Below are positions 1-9,615 of a DNA stretch of 64,000 nucleotides, piece by piece. The stretch spans positions 62,001 through 126,000 of the forward strand of contig NZ_JAPPUW010000014.1 of assembly GCF_026712205.1 (NCBI RefSeq), given 5' to 3'. This stretch comes from Pelomonas aquatica (GTDB lineage Bacteria > Pseudomonadota > Gammaproteobacteria > Burkholderiales > Burkholderiaceae_C). Each line of letters begins with the position of its first letter. The stretch's first letter is position 1. The translations under genes were made by a program, and so were the position numbers. The notes under the pieces were generated by a model, which searched no databases, was not told the DNA's origin, and was given only the letters and a program-made list of their open reading frames with translations.

Positions 1-797
1 TCAGCGTCGGCATGCCGTCGGCCGTACCCGCCACCGTCGAGGCCACGCAGGCGCCCGAGCTGGCGCGGCGCGCGGTTCGCGAGTCCCTGGTGCTGCTGAA
101 GCACAGGCCCGGGCTGCTGCCGCTGCCGGCCCGGTCGCGCGTGCTGGTCGTCGGCGCGGCGGCCGACAGCCTGCCCCTGCAGAGCGGCGGCTGGAGCCTG
201 ACCTGGCAGGGCCGCGACACGACGAATGCCGACTATCCGCAGGGCACGACGCTGCTGGCCGCGCTGCGCCGGCGCCTGGGCGCGGCCCAGGTCGGCTTCG
301 ACGCCGACGGCACGCACAGCGACCCGGCCCGCTTCGACGCCGTCGTCGCCGTGCTGGGCGAACAACCCTATGCCGAGGGCGAGGGCGACATCCGCATGAC
401 CGACAACCTGCGCCACAGCCGCCGCCATCCCGAGGATCTGGCACTGCTGCGGCGCGTCGCCGGCCGCGGCGCGCCCGTCATCACGCTGCTGTACTCGGGC
501 CGGCCGCTGTACGTGAACGACCTGGCCAACCTGAGCGATGCCTTCGTCGCCGCCTGGCTGCCGGGCACGGAGGGCGCCGGCCTGGCCGACGTGCTCGTCG
601 CCGCCGCCGATGGCGGGCCCTGGGCCGGGTTCACGGGCCGCCTGCCCTTCCCCTGGCCCGCCGGCCCCTGCCAGTTCAGCAGCCACGAGGCCAGGCCCTG
701 GTGGCCGCTCGGCGGCGGCCTGAGCGGCAAGGAAGTGCCGGCGAACACCAAGCCGCTCCCCGAGCCAGCCGACCCGCAGCCCATCTGCCCACTGTGA
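1..797 (+). CDS. Glycoside hydrolase family 3, C-terminal part (5' end outside window)
   Basis: This is the 3' end of a beta-glucosidase/exoglucanase-type family 3 glycoside hydrolase; the first complete codon is at base 3. The visible ~264 residues are the C-terminal alpha/beta sandwich domain. A typical domain-entry motif (RRAVRESLVLLKHR) is followed by a nucleotide-fold-like strand (RVLVVGAAADSL) and the segment DAVVAVLGEQPYAEGEGD, which in this family lies beside the active site. The N-terminal TIM-barrel domain with the nucleophile is not in the window. Family 3 enzymes of this type remove glucose from beta-linked oligosaccharides, usually in the periplasm. A LacI-type regulator follows 32 bases downstream on the same strand and may control it. 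The methionine at base 12 is probably internal, not the start. The exact substrate cannot be told from this fragment. Confidence 0.85.
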   Translation, partial: SVGMPSAVPATVEATQAPELARRAVRESLVLLKHRPGLLPLPARSRVLVVGAAADSLPLQSGGWSLTWQGRDTTNADYPQGTTLLAALRRRLGAAQVGFDADGTHSDPARFDAVVAVLGEQPYAEGEGDIRMTDNLRHSRRHPEDLALLRRVAGRGAPVITLLYSGRPLYVNDLANLSDAFVAAWLPGTEGAGLADVLVAAADGGPWAGFTGRLPFPWPAGPCQFSSHEARPWWPLGGGLSGKEVPANTKPLPEPADPQPICPL

Positions 798-829
798 TTC
801 AATCCGCCCCCGGCAGACCTAGAGGGCGA

Positions 830-1852
830 ATGGCAACGATCAAGGACGTGGCGAGGCTGGCCAGCGTGGGCGTGGGAACGGCCTCGCGCGTCATCAGCGG
901 AAACGGTTCCGTCGCGCCGGCCACGGCCGAGCGCGTGCGCAAGGTCATCGCCCAGCTCAAGTTCCGGCCCTCGCAGACCGCACGCTCGCTGGGTGCCGGC
1001 ACGTCCAGGCTGATCGGCGTCTACATCCCCTTCCTGCGCGGCACCTACTACACGCCCATCCTGCGCGTCATCGACACCCTGCTGCGCGGCAAGGGCCTGC
1101 ACATGGTCGTGGCCTTCGGCGAAGGCATTGAGGACGAGCGCGTCGAGGCCAACGACGGCATGCGCTTCCTGCTCGACCGCGACTGCGACGGCCTCGTCGT
1201 GCTGTCCAACGCCATCCAGGACGAGGACATCAGGGCCCTCGGCCCGGCCCAGCGCCAGGTGGTCGTGCTGAACCGCCACTTCGACCGCATCAGGGAGCAG
1301 TGCTTCACGGCCGACCATGTGCAGGGTGGCGTGCAGGCGGCGCGCGCGCTGCTGCAGCACAGGCACAAGGACATCGCCGTGGTGTCCGGCCCCACCACCT
1401 CGCCCGACAACGTCGTGCGCCTGGCCGGCTTCATGGGCGAGCTGGCGCAGCGCGGGCTGGACGTGAGCAAGATCGTCACCTTGCCGGGCGACTTCTCCAA
1501 CCAGGCCGGCTGGGACGCCGCCGACGCGCTGCTGGCGCGCAAGCGCCTGCCCACCGCCGTGTTCTGCGCCAACGACGAGACGGCCATCGGCCTGCTCGCG
1601 CATTTCCAGGAGCGCGGCGTGTCGGTGCCGCAGGCGGTGTCGGTGCTGGGCTATGACGACTCGCCCGGCGCCGCATTCACCGCACCCCGCCTCACCTCGG
1701 TGCACATCCCCAGCCACGAGGTCACGCTGGCCGGCCTGAGCTGGCTGCTGAACCGCTGCTACGGCATGGCGCTGCCGGTGTCGCGGCAGTTCGACATCTC
1801 GGTGACCTGGCGCGCCTCGGTCGCGGCGCCCGCCTCGCGCCGGCGCGGCTGA
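830..1852 (+). CDS. LacI family transcriptional regulator
   Basis: This is a 340-residue sugar-responsive repressor or activator. The first ~50 residues form the LacI helix-turn-helix and hinge (MATIKDVARLASVGVGTASR, then residues leading to RPSQTARSLGAG). The rest is a periplasmic-binding-protein-like effector domain, which includes the typical pattern FCANDETAIGLL followed by VLGYDDSPGA. The start at 830 is chosen because the family always begins with this ATIKDVA-type motif; the frame is open further upstream, but that part is not family-like. It lies just behind the GH3 gene, so control of an oligosaccharide-use cluster to the left of the window is likely. The effector sugar is unknown. 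Its own operator is not evident in the 32 bases before it. LacI-type operators do occur at 55204-55260, but no evidence links them to this protein. Confidence 0.92.
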   Translation: MATIKDVARLASVGVGTASRVISGNGSVAPATAERVRKVIAQLKFRPSQTARSLGAGTSRLIGVYIPFLRGTYYTPILRVIDTLLRGKGLHMVVAFGEGIEDERVEANDGMRFLLDRDCDGLVVLSNAIQDEDIRALGPAQRQVVVLNRHFDRIREQCFTADHVQGGVQAARALLQHRHKDIAVVSGPTTSPDNVVRLAGFMGELAQRGLDVSKIVTLPGDFSNQAGWDAADALLARKRLPTAVFCANDETAIGLLAHFQERGVSVPQAVSVLGYDDSPGAAFTAPRLTSVHIPSHEVTLAGLSWLLNRCYGMALPVSRQFDISVTWRASVAAPASRRRG

Positions 1853-1961
1853 GCGCAGGCACCCGTTCCCGACGGGCCTCGACCAAACCCTGCTCGTCCC
1901 GCCGGGCACTGCGGCCGGCCGCTGAGGCCACAATCCGGCCAGGTTATTTTTCATCTCAGCC

Positions 1962-3254
1962 ATGTCCCACCGCGTCCTGACCGGCATCACCACGACCGGC
2001 ACCCTGCATCTCGGCAACTACGTCGGCGCCATCCGGCCCGCCATCGAGGCCAGCCGTGCGCCCGGGGTGGAGAGCTTCTATTTCATGGCCGACTTCCACG
2101 CGCTGATCAAGTGCGACGAGCCGGACCGCATCGCCCGCTCCAGCCGTGCGATCGCCGCGACCTGGCTGGCCGCCGGCCTGGACCCGGCGCGCGTGACGCT
2201 CTACCGCCAGAGCGACATCCCCGAGATCCCCGAGCTGACCTGGCTGCTGACCTGCGTGACGGCCAAGGGCCAGATGAACCGCGCCCATGCCTACAAGGCC
2301 GCCGTGGACGCCGCCGTGGCGGCCGGCGAGGAGCCCGATGCCAACGTCAGCATGGGCCTGTTCAGCTACCCGGTGCTGATGGCGGCCGACATCCTGATGT
2401 TCAACGCCCACCGCGTGCCGGTCGGCAAGGACCAGGTCCAGCACATCGAGATGACGCGCGACATCGCGCAGCGCTTCAACCACTTGTTCGGCCAGGGCCG
2501 GGAGCCGTTCGTGCTGCCCGAGGCCCAGGTGGACGCCGAGATGGAGCTGCTGCCCGGCCTGGACGGCCGCAAGATGAGCAAGAGCTATGACAACGTCATC
2601 CCGCTGTTCGACGGCGGCAGCGCGGCACTGAAGGACGCGGTCGCGCGCATCGTGACCGACAGCAAGCTGCCCGGCGAACCCAAGGACCCCGAGGGCCAGG
2701 CCCTGGTCACCCTCTACGACGCCTTCGCAGCGCCCGAGCAGCGCGCCGCCTTCCGCGCGGCCCTGCGCGGCGGCCTGGGCTGGGGCGAGGCCAAGCAGCA
2801 GCTGGTGGCGCTGATCGAAGGCCAGATCGGCCCGATGCGCGCCCGCTACGACGAGCTGATGGCCCACCCCGAGCAACTCGAAGCCATCCTGCAGGCCGGT
2901 GCGGCGCGCGCCCGCGCCATCGCGGCGCCCTTCCTGAAGCAGCTGCGCGCGGCCGTGGGCCTGCGGCCCTACACGGCCACCGCGGCGACGGCCGCGGCCA
3001 AGGCCGGGAAGGCGGCGCTGCCGGTCTTCAAGCAATACCGCGAGGCCGACGGCAGGTTCTACTTCAAGCTGCTGTCGGCCGGCGGCGAGCTGCTGCTGCA
3101 GAGCAGCGGCTTCGAGCAGGGCCGCGATGCCGGCCAGTGGGTCGCAAGGCTGAAGCGCGAGGGCCTGGCCGCATTGGCCGCCGGCGCGCCGGTGCAGCGC
3201 GCGGGCGCGGAAGCCGACATCGCCGCCGCGCTGGCCGCGCTGCAGGACGCCTGA
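1962..3254 (+). CDS. trpS: Tryptophan--tRNA ligase with C-terminal DUF1508/YegP-like extension
   Basis: This class I aminoacyl-tRNA synthetase charges tRNA-Trp with tryptophan in the cytoplasm. The HIGH-type motif is seen as TGTLHLGN (residues 12-19) and the KMSKS loop at residues 204-208 (KMSKSYDN). The protein is 430 residues, while many bacterial TrpS proteins are near 330. The extra ~90 residues hold a segment at about residues 352-398 ([17 protein letters not shown], then a [11 protein letters not shown] turn) that resembles a single DUF1508/YegP-like beta repeat. Upstream, a CACAAT box (about 1929-1934) could be the -10 element. The gene is followed after one base by an ECF sigma factor, suggesting a shared transcript. 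The TrpS call is very secure; the extension's identity is a pattern-based inference. Confidence 0.97.
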   Translation: MSHRVLTGITTTGTLHLGNYVGAIRPAIEASRAPGVESFYFMADFHALIKCDEPDRIARSSRAIAATWLAAGLDPARVTLYRQSDIPEIPELTWLLTCVTAKGQMNRAHAYKAAVDAAVAAGEEPDANVSMGLFSYPVLMAADILMFNAHRVPVGKDQVQHIEMTRDIAQRFNHLFGQGREPFVLPEAQVDAEMELLPGLDGRKMSKSYDNVIPLFDGGSAALKDAVARIVTDSKLPGEPKDPEGQALVTLYDAFAAPEQRAAFRAALRGGLGWGEAKQQLVALIEGQIGPMRARYDELMAHPEQLEAILQAGAARARAIAAPFLKQLRAAVGLRPYTATAATAAAKAGKAALPVFKQYREADGRFYFKLLSAGGELLLQSSGFEQGRDAGQWVARLKREGLAALAAGAPVQRAGAEADIAAALAALQDA

Positions 3255-3255
3255 C

Positions 3256-3849
3256 GTGAGCGCCCAGCCCGCCATCACCGAGCTGCTGGCGGGCACGGCG
3301 CGCGGCGACGCGGCCTCGCTGCAGCAGCTCTACGCCATGCTCTACCCGGAGATCAAGCGCGTCGCACGGCTGCGGCTGGCGCAGAGCGGCCCCGGCGGTC
3401 GCATGGCCGGGCTGGACACGACGGCCCTGGTGCACGAGGGCTTCCTGCGCATGGCCGACCAGCAGGGCCTGCAGGGCGAGACGCGCGGCCAGTTCTTCGC
3501 CTATGTCGGCCGCGTGCTGCGCTCCGTCGTCATCGACCACCTGCGCGGCGAGGGCCGCGACAAGCGCGGCGGCGACGCGGTCATGGTCACGCTGTCGGCC
3601 GCCGGCGACGTGGCCGCCGCGCAGAGCCAGGTCGTCGACCTGATTGGCCTGGACCAGGCCCTGGCGCGGATGCGCGAACTCGACGCCGGGCTGTACGAGC
3701 TCATCGAGATGATCGGCTTCGCCGGCCTGTCCATCGCCGAGGTCGCCGCGGTGCGCGGCCTGTCCACGCGCAGCATCAACCGCGAGCTGCTGAAGGCCCG
3801 GGCACTGCTGCAGGAGCTGCTCGGCGACCCGCCGGACACGGTCTACTGA
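3256..3849 (+). CDS. ECF sigma factor, TIGR02999-like family
   Basis: This is a 197-residue RNA polymerase sigma factor of the ECF type with a GTG start one base after the trpS stop. Region 2 is recognisable (LYPEIKRVARLRL, then TTALVHEGFLRMAD and FFAYVGRVLRSVVIDHLR). Region 4 follows (residues ~120-190) with the helix-turn-helix LSIAEVAAVRGLSTRSINRE. The spacing and the DTTALVHE and RRVVVD-type motifs fit the subfamily usually annotated TIGR02999, whose members commonly sit beside a serine/threonine kinase gene. Here no kinase gene follows: the next ~250 bases hold only a short kinase-like reading frame remnant (3848-4020) before the acyl-CoA ligase. No anti-sigma factor is seen. Its target promoters are unknown. 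Confidence 0.85.
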   Translation: MSAQPAITELLAGTARGDAASLQQLYAMLYPEIKRVARLRLAQSGPGGRMAGLDTTALVHEGFLRMADQQGLQGETRGQFFAYVGRVLRSVVIDHLRGEGRDKRGGDAVMVTLSAAGDVAAAQSQVVDLIGLDQALARMRELDAGLYELIEMIGFAGLSIAEVAAVRGLSTRSINRELLKARALLQELLGDPPDTVY

Positions 3850-4020
3850 TGCAGCCCGGCTGCGGGCCGAGGACTGGCAGCGGCGCAATGCGGTGCTGGC
3901 GGACGCCGCGACGCTGCGCCACCCGCTGGACCGGCCGTGCCACGAACTCGAAGGCGCGGCCGCGCCTGGGGCTGGGACGGCCAGTTCTAGAGGCCTCACC
4001 CTAGCAAGGCATCACGCCGC
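3848..4020 (+). pseudogene. Possible remnant of a kinase partner gene
   Basis: Immediately after the sigma factor stop, the frame beginning at 3848 reads DAARLRAEDWQRRNAVLADA and stays open for some 58 codons without a start codon. The beginning resembles the N-terminal helical lead of the serine/threonine kinases that often follow TIGR02999-type sigma factor genes. No kinase catalytic motif (GxGxxG, HRD, DFG) is present. The evidence is weak; it could equally be unselected GC-rich sequence. It is offered because the family context predicts a kinase at this position. Confidence 0.2.
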
Positions 4021-4101
4021 AAGGTGTTTACCCGTAGCGGGGCGCGCTTGACGCGCGGTTAAGTTCGCGGCTCCCGAACAAGAATCTCCGAGGAGACCTC
4101 C

Positions 4102-5802
4102 ATGGCCACGATCGCCACCGACCAGCTCGCCCTGCAGCGCCTCTACCACTGGGAGCGCACGGCGGCCAGCGCGGTGACGCTGACCCAGCCGATGGGCGGC
4201 TCGGTCGTCAAGGACTTCAGCTGGGCCCAGGTGGGCGACCAGGCGCGCCGCATGGCGGCCTTCCTGAAGGCCAGGGGCGCCGCCGAGGGCTGGCCGGCCG
4301 ACGCCAAGGTGGCCATCCTGTCCAAGAACTGCGCCTGGTGGCTGATGAGCGACCTCGCCATCTGGATGGCCGGTTATGTCTCCGTGCCGCTCTACCCGAC
4401 GCTGGCACCCGAGACCGTCAACCAGATCCTCACGCACAGCGAGGCGCGCTTCGTCTTCATCGGCAAGCTCGACGGCTGGGAGGGCATGAAGCCCGGCGTG
4501 CCGGCCGGCCTGCCCGGCGCGAGCTATGCGCTGTCGCCCGACGACGCGCGCCGCACCTACGAGGACTGGGACGCCATCTGCGCCCGCACCGAGCCGCTGA
4601 AGGGCGACGTGGTGCGCGCGGCCGACGAGCTCTGCACGCTGATCTACACCTCGGGCACCACCGGCCTGCCCAAGGGCGTGATGCACAACTTCGGCGCCTT
4701 TGCCTGGGCGGTGGACGCCGGCCTGAAGCGCATCCCGATGACGGGCCGCGACCGCATGCTGTCCTATCTGCCGCTGGCCCATGTGGTGGAGCGCACGCTG
4801 GTCGAGCACGGCTGGCTGGCCACCGGCATGCGGGTCTATTTCGCCGAGTCGCTGGACACCTTCGCCGCCGACCTGCAGCGCGCGCTGCCGACGGTGTTCT
4901 TCAGCGTGCCGCGGCTGTGGGTCAAGTTCCAGCAGGGCGTGCAGGCCAAGCTGCCGCAGCACAAGCTCGACCGGCTGCTGCGCCTGCCCATCATCGGCGG
5001 CCTGGTGCGCAAGAAGGTGCTCAAGGCGCTGGGCCTGAACCAGTGCCAGTTCGCGGCCGGCGGCGCCGCGCCCATGCCGGTGGCGCTGCTGGAGTGGTAT
5101 GCCCGTCTGGGCCTGGCCATCAACGAGGGCTATGGCATGACCGAGAACCTGGCCCTGTCCCACCTGACCGTGCCGGGCAGGAACCAGCGCGGCACGGTGG
5201 GCCCGGCCTACGAGGGCGTGCAGGTGCGCATCGACCCCGACAGCGGCGAGCTGCAGATGCGCAGCCCGGCCGTCATGCTGGGCTACTACAAGGCCCCTGA
5301 GCAGACCCACGAGGCCTTCACCGCCGACGGCTGGCTGCGCACCGGCGACAAGGCCAGCCAGGACGCCGACGGCTGCGTGCGCATCACCGGCCGCGTGAAG
5401 GACCTGTTCAAGACCAGCAAGGGCAAATACGTCGCGCCCGCGCCCATCGAGGACAGGCTGGGCATGAACCCCAACATCGAGGCCTGCTGCGTGGCCGGCG
5501 CCAACATGGGCCAGCCGCTGGGCCTCGCGATGCTGTCGCCCCAGGGCCTGCAGCGCGCCACGACCGAGGCCGAGCGCACCGCGCTGACGGCCGAGCTGAG
5601 CCGGCACCTGGACGACGTCAACGCCCGCCTGGACCCGCACGAGCAGCTCGACACCCTGGTCCTCATCAAGACACCCTGGACCGTCGACAACGGCTTCATC
5701 ACGCCGACCTTCAAGGTCAGGCGCAACCGCGTCGATGAGGCCTACGGGGCCGCGTTCGAGGGCTGGGTGGGCAAACGCGCCAAGGTGCAGTTTGGTGACT
5801 GA
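4102..5802 (+). CDS. AMP-dependent long-chain acyl-CoA synthetase (FadD/FAA-like)
   Basis: This 566-residue adenylate-forming enzyme probably activates fatty or other carboxylic acids to acyl-CoA at the membrane or in the cytoplasm. The P-loop-like AMP-binding signature YTSGTTGLPKG is at residues 182-192. Later hallmarks are INEGYGMTEN (A5 motif) and DGWLRTGDKA followed by GRVKDLFKTSKGKYVAP, which carries the hinge and the lysine-containing loop. The lineup of motifs and the LPLAHVVERT segment match the long-chain (FAA/eukaryotic-type) branch rather than acetyl-CoA synthetase. The start has a clear ribosome site (GAGGAGA at about 4091). It is flanked by the sigma factor and a small unknown gene and may be monocistronic. 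The real chain-length preference cannot be read from the sequence. Confidence 0.92.
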   Translation: MATIATDQLALQRLYHWERTAASAVTLTQPMGGSVVKDFSWAQVGDQARRMAAFLKARGAAEGWPADAKVAILSKNCAWWLMSDLAIWMAGYVSVPLYPTLAPETVNQILTHSEARFVFIGKLDGWEGMKPGVPAGLPGASYALSPDDARRTYEDWDAICARTEPLKGDVVRAADELCTLIYTSGTTGLPKGVMHNFGAFAWAVDAGLKRIPMTGRDRMLSYLPLAHVVERTLVEHGWLATGMRVYFAESLDTFAADLQRALPTVFFSVPRLWVKFQQGVQAKLPQHKLDRLLRLPIIGGLVRKKVLKALGLNQCQFAAGGAAPMPVALLEWYARLGLAINEGYGMTENLALSHLTVPGRNQRGTVGPAYEGVQVRIDPDSGELQMRSPAVMLGYYKAPEQTHEAFTADGWLRTGDKASQDADGCVRITGRVKDLFKTSKGKYVAPAPIEDRLGMNPNIEACCVAGANMGQPLGLAMLSPQGLQRATTEAERTALTAELSRHLDDVNARLDPHEQLDTLVLIKTPWTVDNGFITPTFKVRRNRVDEAYGAAFEGWVGKRAKVQFGD

Positions 5803-5875
5803 AGGCCCTCAACGCTGAGGATGCCTCGACGACACGAAACGGAACAATGAGGCAGTCTCACCTGAAGGAGGGCGC

Positions 5876-6277
5876 ATGGTCACTAGCATCGACTGGAAGG
5901 ACAAGGGATTTGCTGCAGCGCCTGAGGTGAAGACCGCACCAGTGGCAGGGCTGGTGATGTATCGCGCCTGGGGGTCGCACAGCAGCGAGTGGGGCTCGGG
6001 GTTCTTCTCGCTTGAGAAGCCAACCTCCGTGCTAGACGCCGAGCTGCGCTTCAACATCGCCGACTGGGGTAACGGCGTCCATTTCGTTTCGACCTTCCGC
6101 CTGAAGGCGGGCCATGCCTATTTTGTTGGCCCTGTCGCCCACGGCGCCCAGGATCTATCACGGCCCGGCACGCAGGTCTTCGTCCACGCTCCGCTGGAGA
6201 TCAAGGTCGCGCTGGAGCGGTCTCGCGAGGTGCTGCGCCACGACGTGACCGTGGTCCAGCGGGCGGGCCGGGCGTAA
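5876..6277 (+). CDS. Small hypothetical protein, 133 residues
   Basis: I do not recognise this family. The reading frame has a strong ribosome site (AAGGAGG at 5865-5871, four bases before the ATG), which is unusual among its neighbours, and a possible -10 element AACAAT near 5843. The protein has no signal peptide or membrane segment. The middle (residues ~45-80) alternates hydrophobic and polar residues in a way suggesting beta strands (for example GVHFVSTFRLKAGHAYFVG). Its base composition is visibly less GC-rich than flanking genes, which may indicate recent acquisition. It lies between the acyl-CoA ligase and the tail-to-tail LysR gene. Function unknown. Confidence 0.65.
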   Translation: MVTSIDWKDKGFAAAPEVKTAPVAGLVMYRAWGSHSSEWGSGFFSLEKPTSVLDAELRFNIADWGNGVHFVSTFRLKAGHAYFVGPVAHGAQDLSRPGTQVFVHAPLEIKVALERSREVLRHDVTVVQRAGRA

Positions 6278-6288
6278 CGCCCCCGACA

Positions 6289-7206
6289 TCAACCGCGCCA
6301 GTAGCCGGCGCGGCCGTAGTGGGCACGCAGATGCTCCACCCACAGCCGCGTCCGCAGCGGCAGATGGCGTGACTGCGGAAAGATCGCGTAGATGCCGTTG
6401 GGCGGCGCCGCGAACTCGTCCAGCACGCTGACCAGGCGCCCGGCCGCGAGGTCGGCCTCAACCTCCCAGGTGCTGCGCCAGGCGATGCCGAGGCCTTCCA
6501 CGCACCAGTCGTGCAGCACCTGGCCGTCGCTGCAGTCCAGCCGGCCCTGGGCCCGGGTTTCGGGGCGCAGATGCTGCACCGCGCCGTCGATCTGGAAGGC
6601 CCAGCCGCGCGTCTGGCTGGCCTCGGAACTCAGCGTCAGGCAGGCATGGCGGCCGAGCTCGTCGGGATGCCTGGGCGTGCCGGCACGCTTCAGATACGCT
6701 GGCGCTGCCACGCACAGCCGCCGGTTGTCGGCCAGCCGCGTGCTGACGAGGCTGGAGTCCGGAAGGTCGCCCACGCGCACCGCGCAGTCGAAGCCCTCAT
6801 GCACGATGTCGACGACGCGGTCGCTGAGGTTCAGCGACAGGCTCAGCTCCGCATGCCCGGCCAGGAAGCCCGGCACCAGCGGCGCGACATGGCGGCGGCC
6901 GAAGCCGGCCGGCGCCGTGATGCGCAGATGCCCGCTGGCCTTGAGGCCGCCCGCGCTGACGGCGGCCTCCGCGTCGGCCAGCGCGGTGACGAGGCGCTGG
7001 CAGTCTTCCAGGAAGGACTGGCCCTCGGGCGTCAGCGTCAGCCGCCGCGTCGTGCGCAGCATGAGCTTGACGCCCAGGCGCGCCTCCAGCGCGTCCAGCC
7101 GGCGGCCCATGACGGCCGGCGCGACGCCCTCGGCCTGGGCCGCCGCCGTCAGGCTGCCCTTGGCCGCCACGAGGACGAAGGACTCGATCTGCTTGAGCTT
7201 GTCCAT
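6289..7206 (-). CDS. LysR family transcriptional regulator
   Basis: This is a 305-residue LysR-type regulator. The N-terminal winged helix-turn-helix is clear ([19 protein letters not shown], then [19 protein letters not shown]). A type 2 periplasmic-binding effector domain follows, with the usual segment [19 protein letters not shown] near residue 95. The open frame extends far upstream, but the family start is the methionine at 7206. That start lies six bases after a CACAAT hexamer with no ribosome site, so the mRNA may be leaderless. It is transcribed divergently from malate synthase G with 156 bases between them, so it may regulate that gene; the pairing is inference. It most resembles the large group of short-spacer LysR proteins whose targets are unpredictable. 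Confidence 0.92.
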   Translation of the reverse strand: MDKLKQIESFVLVAAKGSLTAAAQAEGVAPAVMGRRLDALEARLGVKLMLRTTRRLTLTPEGQSFLEDCQRLVTALADAEAAVSAGGLKASGHLRITAPAGFGRRHVAPLVPGFLAGHAELSLSLNLSDRVVDIVHEGFDCAVRVGDLPDSSLVSTRLADNRRLCVAAPAYLKRAGTPRHPDELGRHACLTLSSEASQTRGWAFQIDGAVQHLRPETRAQGRLDCSDGQVLHDWCVEGLGIAWRSTWEVEADLAAGRLVSVLDEFAAPPNGIYAIFPQSRHLPLRTRLWVEHLRAHYGRAGYWRG

Positions 7207-7212
7207 GTGCGG

Positions 7213-7218
7213 ATTGTG
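7213..7218 (-). promoter_or_regulatory. -10-like box of the LysR gene, probable leaderless start
   Basis: CACAAT on the minus strand ends six bases before the ATG at 7206. At this spacing the transcript would begin at or next to the start codon. No convincing -35 hexamer is seen. Confidence 0.45.
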
Positions 7219-7362
7219 CCGGCCGACCAATACAAAGGCGGCGGTTTCACGCGAGATCTTTGCGCCCCAGTCACAGATTCCTTGCGCCGCCGCATGCGAA
7301 TCGCGCCTCGCGCGAAGGCAAGATGTGCAGCAATCCGTCAACTTCCCTCCCTGGAGGCCCCC

Positions 7363-9558
7363 ATGTCCCGCACCACGCTCCACCGCCTGCAGGTCGATGC
7401 CGATCTGGCCCGCTTCATAGCCACCGAGGTGCTGCCCGGCACCGGCGTGGCGGCCGAGGCCTTCTGGGCCGGTTTCAGCAAGCTGGCCCACGAGCTGGCG
7501 CCGAAGAACCGCGCGCTGCTGGCCGAGCGCGACCGCCTGCAGGCCGAGCTGGACGCCTGGCACGAGGCCCACCCCGGCCCCATCGCCGACATGCCGGCCT
7601 ACCAGGCCTTCCTGAAGCGCATCGGCTACCTCGTCGAGGCGCCGGCCCAGGTGCAGGCGACGACGGCCAACGTCGATGCCGAGCTGGCCCGGCAGGCCGG
7701 CCCGCAGCTGGTCGTGCCCATCCTGAATGCCCGCTATGCGCTGAACGCGGCCAATGCGCGCTGGGGCTCGCTGTACGACGCCCTCTACGGCACCGACGCC
7801 ATCCCCGAGACCGACGGCGCCACGCAAAGGAATGTTGATGGGGGCGCCTACAACCCGGTGCGCGGCGCCAAGGTCATCGCCTTCGCCCGTCAGGTGCTGG
7901 ACCAGGCCGCGCCGCTGGCCTCGGGCTCGCATGCCGACGCGACGGGCTACCGCGTCGAAGGCGGCCAGCTGCTCGTCACGCTCGCCTCGGGCACGACGAC
8001 CGGCCTGCAGGACCCGGCCGCCTTCGCCGGCTACCAGGGCGATGCCGCCGCACCGAGCAGCGTGCTGCTGGTGCACCACGGCCTGCATCTGGACATCCGC
8101 ATCGACCGCTCGACGCCCATCGGCAGGAGCGACGCGGCCGGCGTGGCCGACGTCGTGCTGGAGGCTGCGCTGTCCACCATCCTCGACCTGGAAGACTCCG
8201 TCGCCGCGGTCGACGCCGAGGACAAGCTGCTGGCCTACCGCAACTGGCTGGGCATCCAGCTGGGCACGCTGACCGAGGAAGTCGCCAAGGGCGGCAAGAC
8301 CTTCACGCGCCGCCTGAACGCCGACCGCGTCTACACCGCGCCGGCCGGTGGCAGCGTGACGCTGCACGGCCGCTCGCTGATGTTCGTGCGCAATGTCGGC
8401 CATCTGATGACCAACCCGGCCATCCTGCTGGACGATGGCAGCGAGATCCCCGAGGGCATCATGGACGCCATCATCACGACGACCATCGCGATGCACGACC
8501 TCAAGCGCCGCGGCAACTCGCGCACCGGCTCGGTCTACATCGTGAAGCCCAAGATGCACGGCCCGGCCGAGGTGGCCTTTGCCGCCGAGCTGTTCACCCG
8601 CGTCGAGCAGCTGCTGGGCCTGCCGGACAGCACGGTCAAGCTGGGCATCATGGACGAGGAGCGCCGCACCTCGGTCAACCTGAAGGCCTGCATCGCCGCG
8701 GCCGCCAGCCGCGTCGCCTTCATCAACACCGGCTTCCTGGACCGCACCGGCGACGAGATGCACAGCGCCATGCGCGCCAGCCCGATGCTGCGCAAGGGCG
8801 ACATGAAGACCTCGAGCTGGATCCAGGCCTACGAGCGCAGCAACGTGCTGACCGGCCTGGCCTGCGGCCTGCGCGGCCGCGCGCAGATCGGCAAGGGCAT
8901 GTGGGCCATGCCCGACCTGATGGCGGCCATGCTGGAGCAGAAGATCGGCCACCCCAAGGCCGGCGCCAACACCGCCTGGGTGCCCTCGCCCACCGCCGCG
9001 ACGCTGCATGCGCTGCACTACCACCAGGTCAGCGTCGCCGCCGTGCAGCAGGAGCTGGAGAAGGTCGACCTCGCGGCCGAACGCGAAGGCATCCTGAATG
9101 CGCTGCTGACCATCCCCGTCGCCCCCAAGGCCGACTGGACCGCCGAGCAGCGCCGGCAGGAGCTGGACAACAACGTGCAGGGCATCCTGGGCTATGTCGT
9201 GCGCTGGGTGGACCAGGGCGTGGGCTGCTCCAAGGTGCCCGACATCAACGGCATCGGCCTCATGGAAGACCGCGCGACGCTGCGCATCAGCAGCCAGCAC
9301 ATCGCCAACTGGCTGCGCCACGGCGTCGTGTCGGCCGAGCAGGTGCGCGAGACCTTCACCCGCATGGCCCAGGTCGTCGACGGCCAGAACGCCGGCGACC
9401 CGGCCTACCAGTCACTCGCCGCCAACCCGCAAGGCGCGGCCATGCAGGCGGCGCTGGACCTGGTGTTCAAGGGCGAGGCCCAGCCGAGCGGGTATACGGA
9501 GCCGCTGTTGCATGCGTGGCGGTTGAGGGTGAAGGCCACGAACTCCACAGGGAAATAA
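7363..9558 (+). CDS. glcB: Malate synthase G
   Basis: This enzyme condenses glyoxylate with acetyl-CoA to malate, the second step of the glyoxylate bypass and of glycolate use. At 731 residues it has the length of the G isoform. The substrate-binding arginine is in [10 protein letters not shown] (Arg343), and the general-base aspartate is in [13 protein letters not shown] (Asp636), matching the positions known for the Escherichia coli enzyme. The ATG at 7363 is preceded by a ribosome site (TGGAGG at about 7351) and begins the conserved N-terminal helical region. A LysR gene lies divergently upstream. A 10-base-pair stem-loop (9591-9615) follows and may end the transcript. No isocitrate lyase gene is in the window. 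Confidence 0.97.
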   Translation: MSRTTLHRLQVDADLARFIATEVLPGTGVAAEAFWAGFSKLAHELAPKNRALLAERDRLQAELDAWHEAHPGPIADMPAYQAFLKRIGYLVEAPAQVQATTANVDAELARQAGPQLVVPILNARYALNAANARWGSLYDALYGTDAIPETDGATQRNVDGGAYNPVRGAKVIAFARQVLDQAAPLASGSHADATGYRVEGGQLLVTLASGTTTGLQDPAAFAGYQGDAAAPSSVLLVHHGLHLDIRIDRSTPIGRSDAAGVADVVLEAALSTILDLEDSVAAVDAEDKLLAYRNWLGIQLGTLTEEVAKGGKTFTRRLNADRVYTAPAGGSVTLHGRSLMFVRNVGHLMTNPAILLDDGSEIPEGIMDAIITTTIAMHDLKRRGNSRTGSVYIVKPKMHGPAEVAFAAELFTRVEQLLGLPDSTVKLGIMDEERRTSVNLKACIAAAASRVAFINTGFLDRTGDEMHSAMRASPMLRKGDMKTSSWIQAYERSNVLTGLACGLRGRAQIGKGMWAMPDLMAAMLEQKIGHPKAGANTAWVPSPTAATLHALHYHQVSVAAVQQELEKVDLAAEREGILNALLTIPVAPKADWTAEQRRQELDNNVQGILGYVVRWVDQGVGCSKVPDINGIGLMEDRATLRISSQHIANWLRHGVVSAEQVRETFTRMAQVVDGQNAGDPAYQSLAANPQGAAMQAALDLVFKGEAQPSGYTEPLLHAWRLRVKATNSTGK

Positions 9559-9590
9559 AATCCGCAGAGCGTTGCCAAAAACATACAAAC

Positions 9591-9615
9591 GACCATCACA
9601 CTTCATGTGATGGTC
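9591..9615 (+). terminator. Stem-loop after glcB
   Basis: A perfect 10-base inverted repeat (GACCATCACA and its complement) encloses a 5-base loop 33 bases after the glcB stop. No run of T follows, so it is either a weak terminator or an mRNA 3' end stabiliser. Confidence 0.4.

Noticed and set aside
898-913. GGAAACGGTTCC, operator-like sequence inside the LacI gene
   Set aside because: It encodes the conserved residues after the helix-turn-helix (SGNGSV), so coding constraint explains it; autoregulation from within the gene is not supported.
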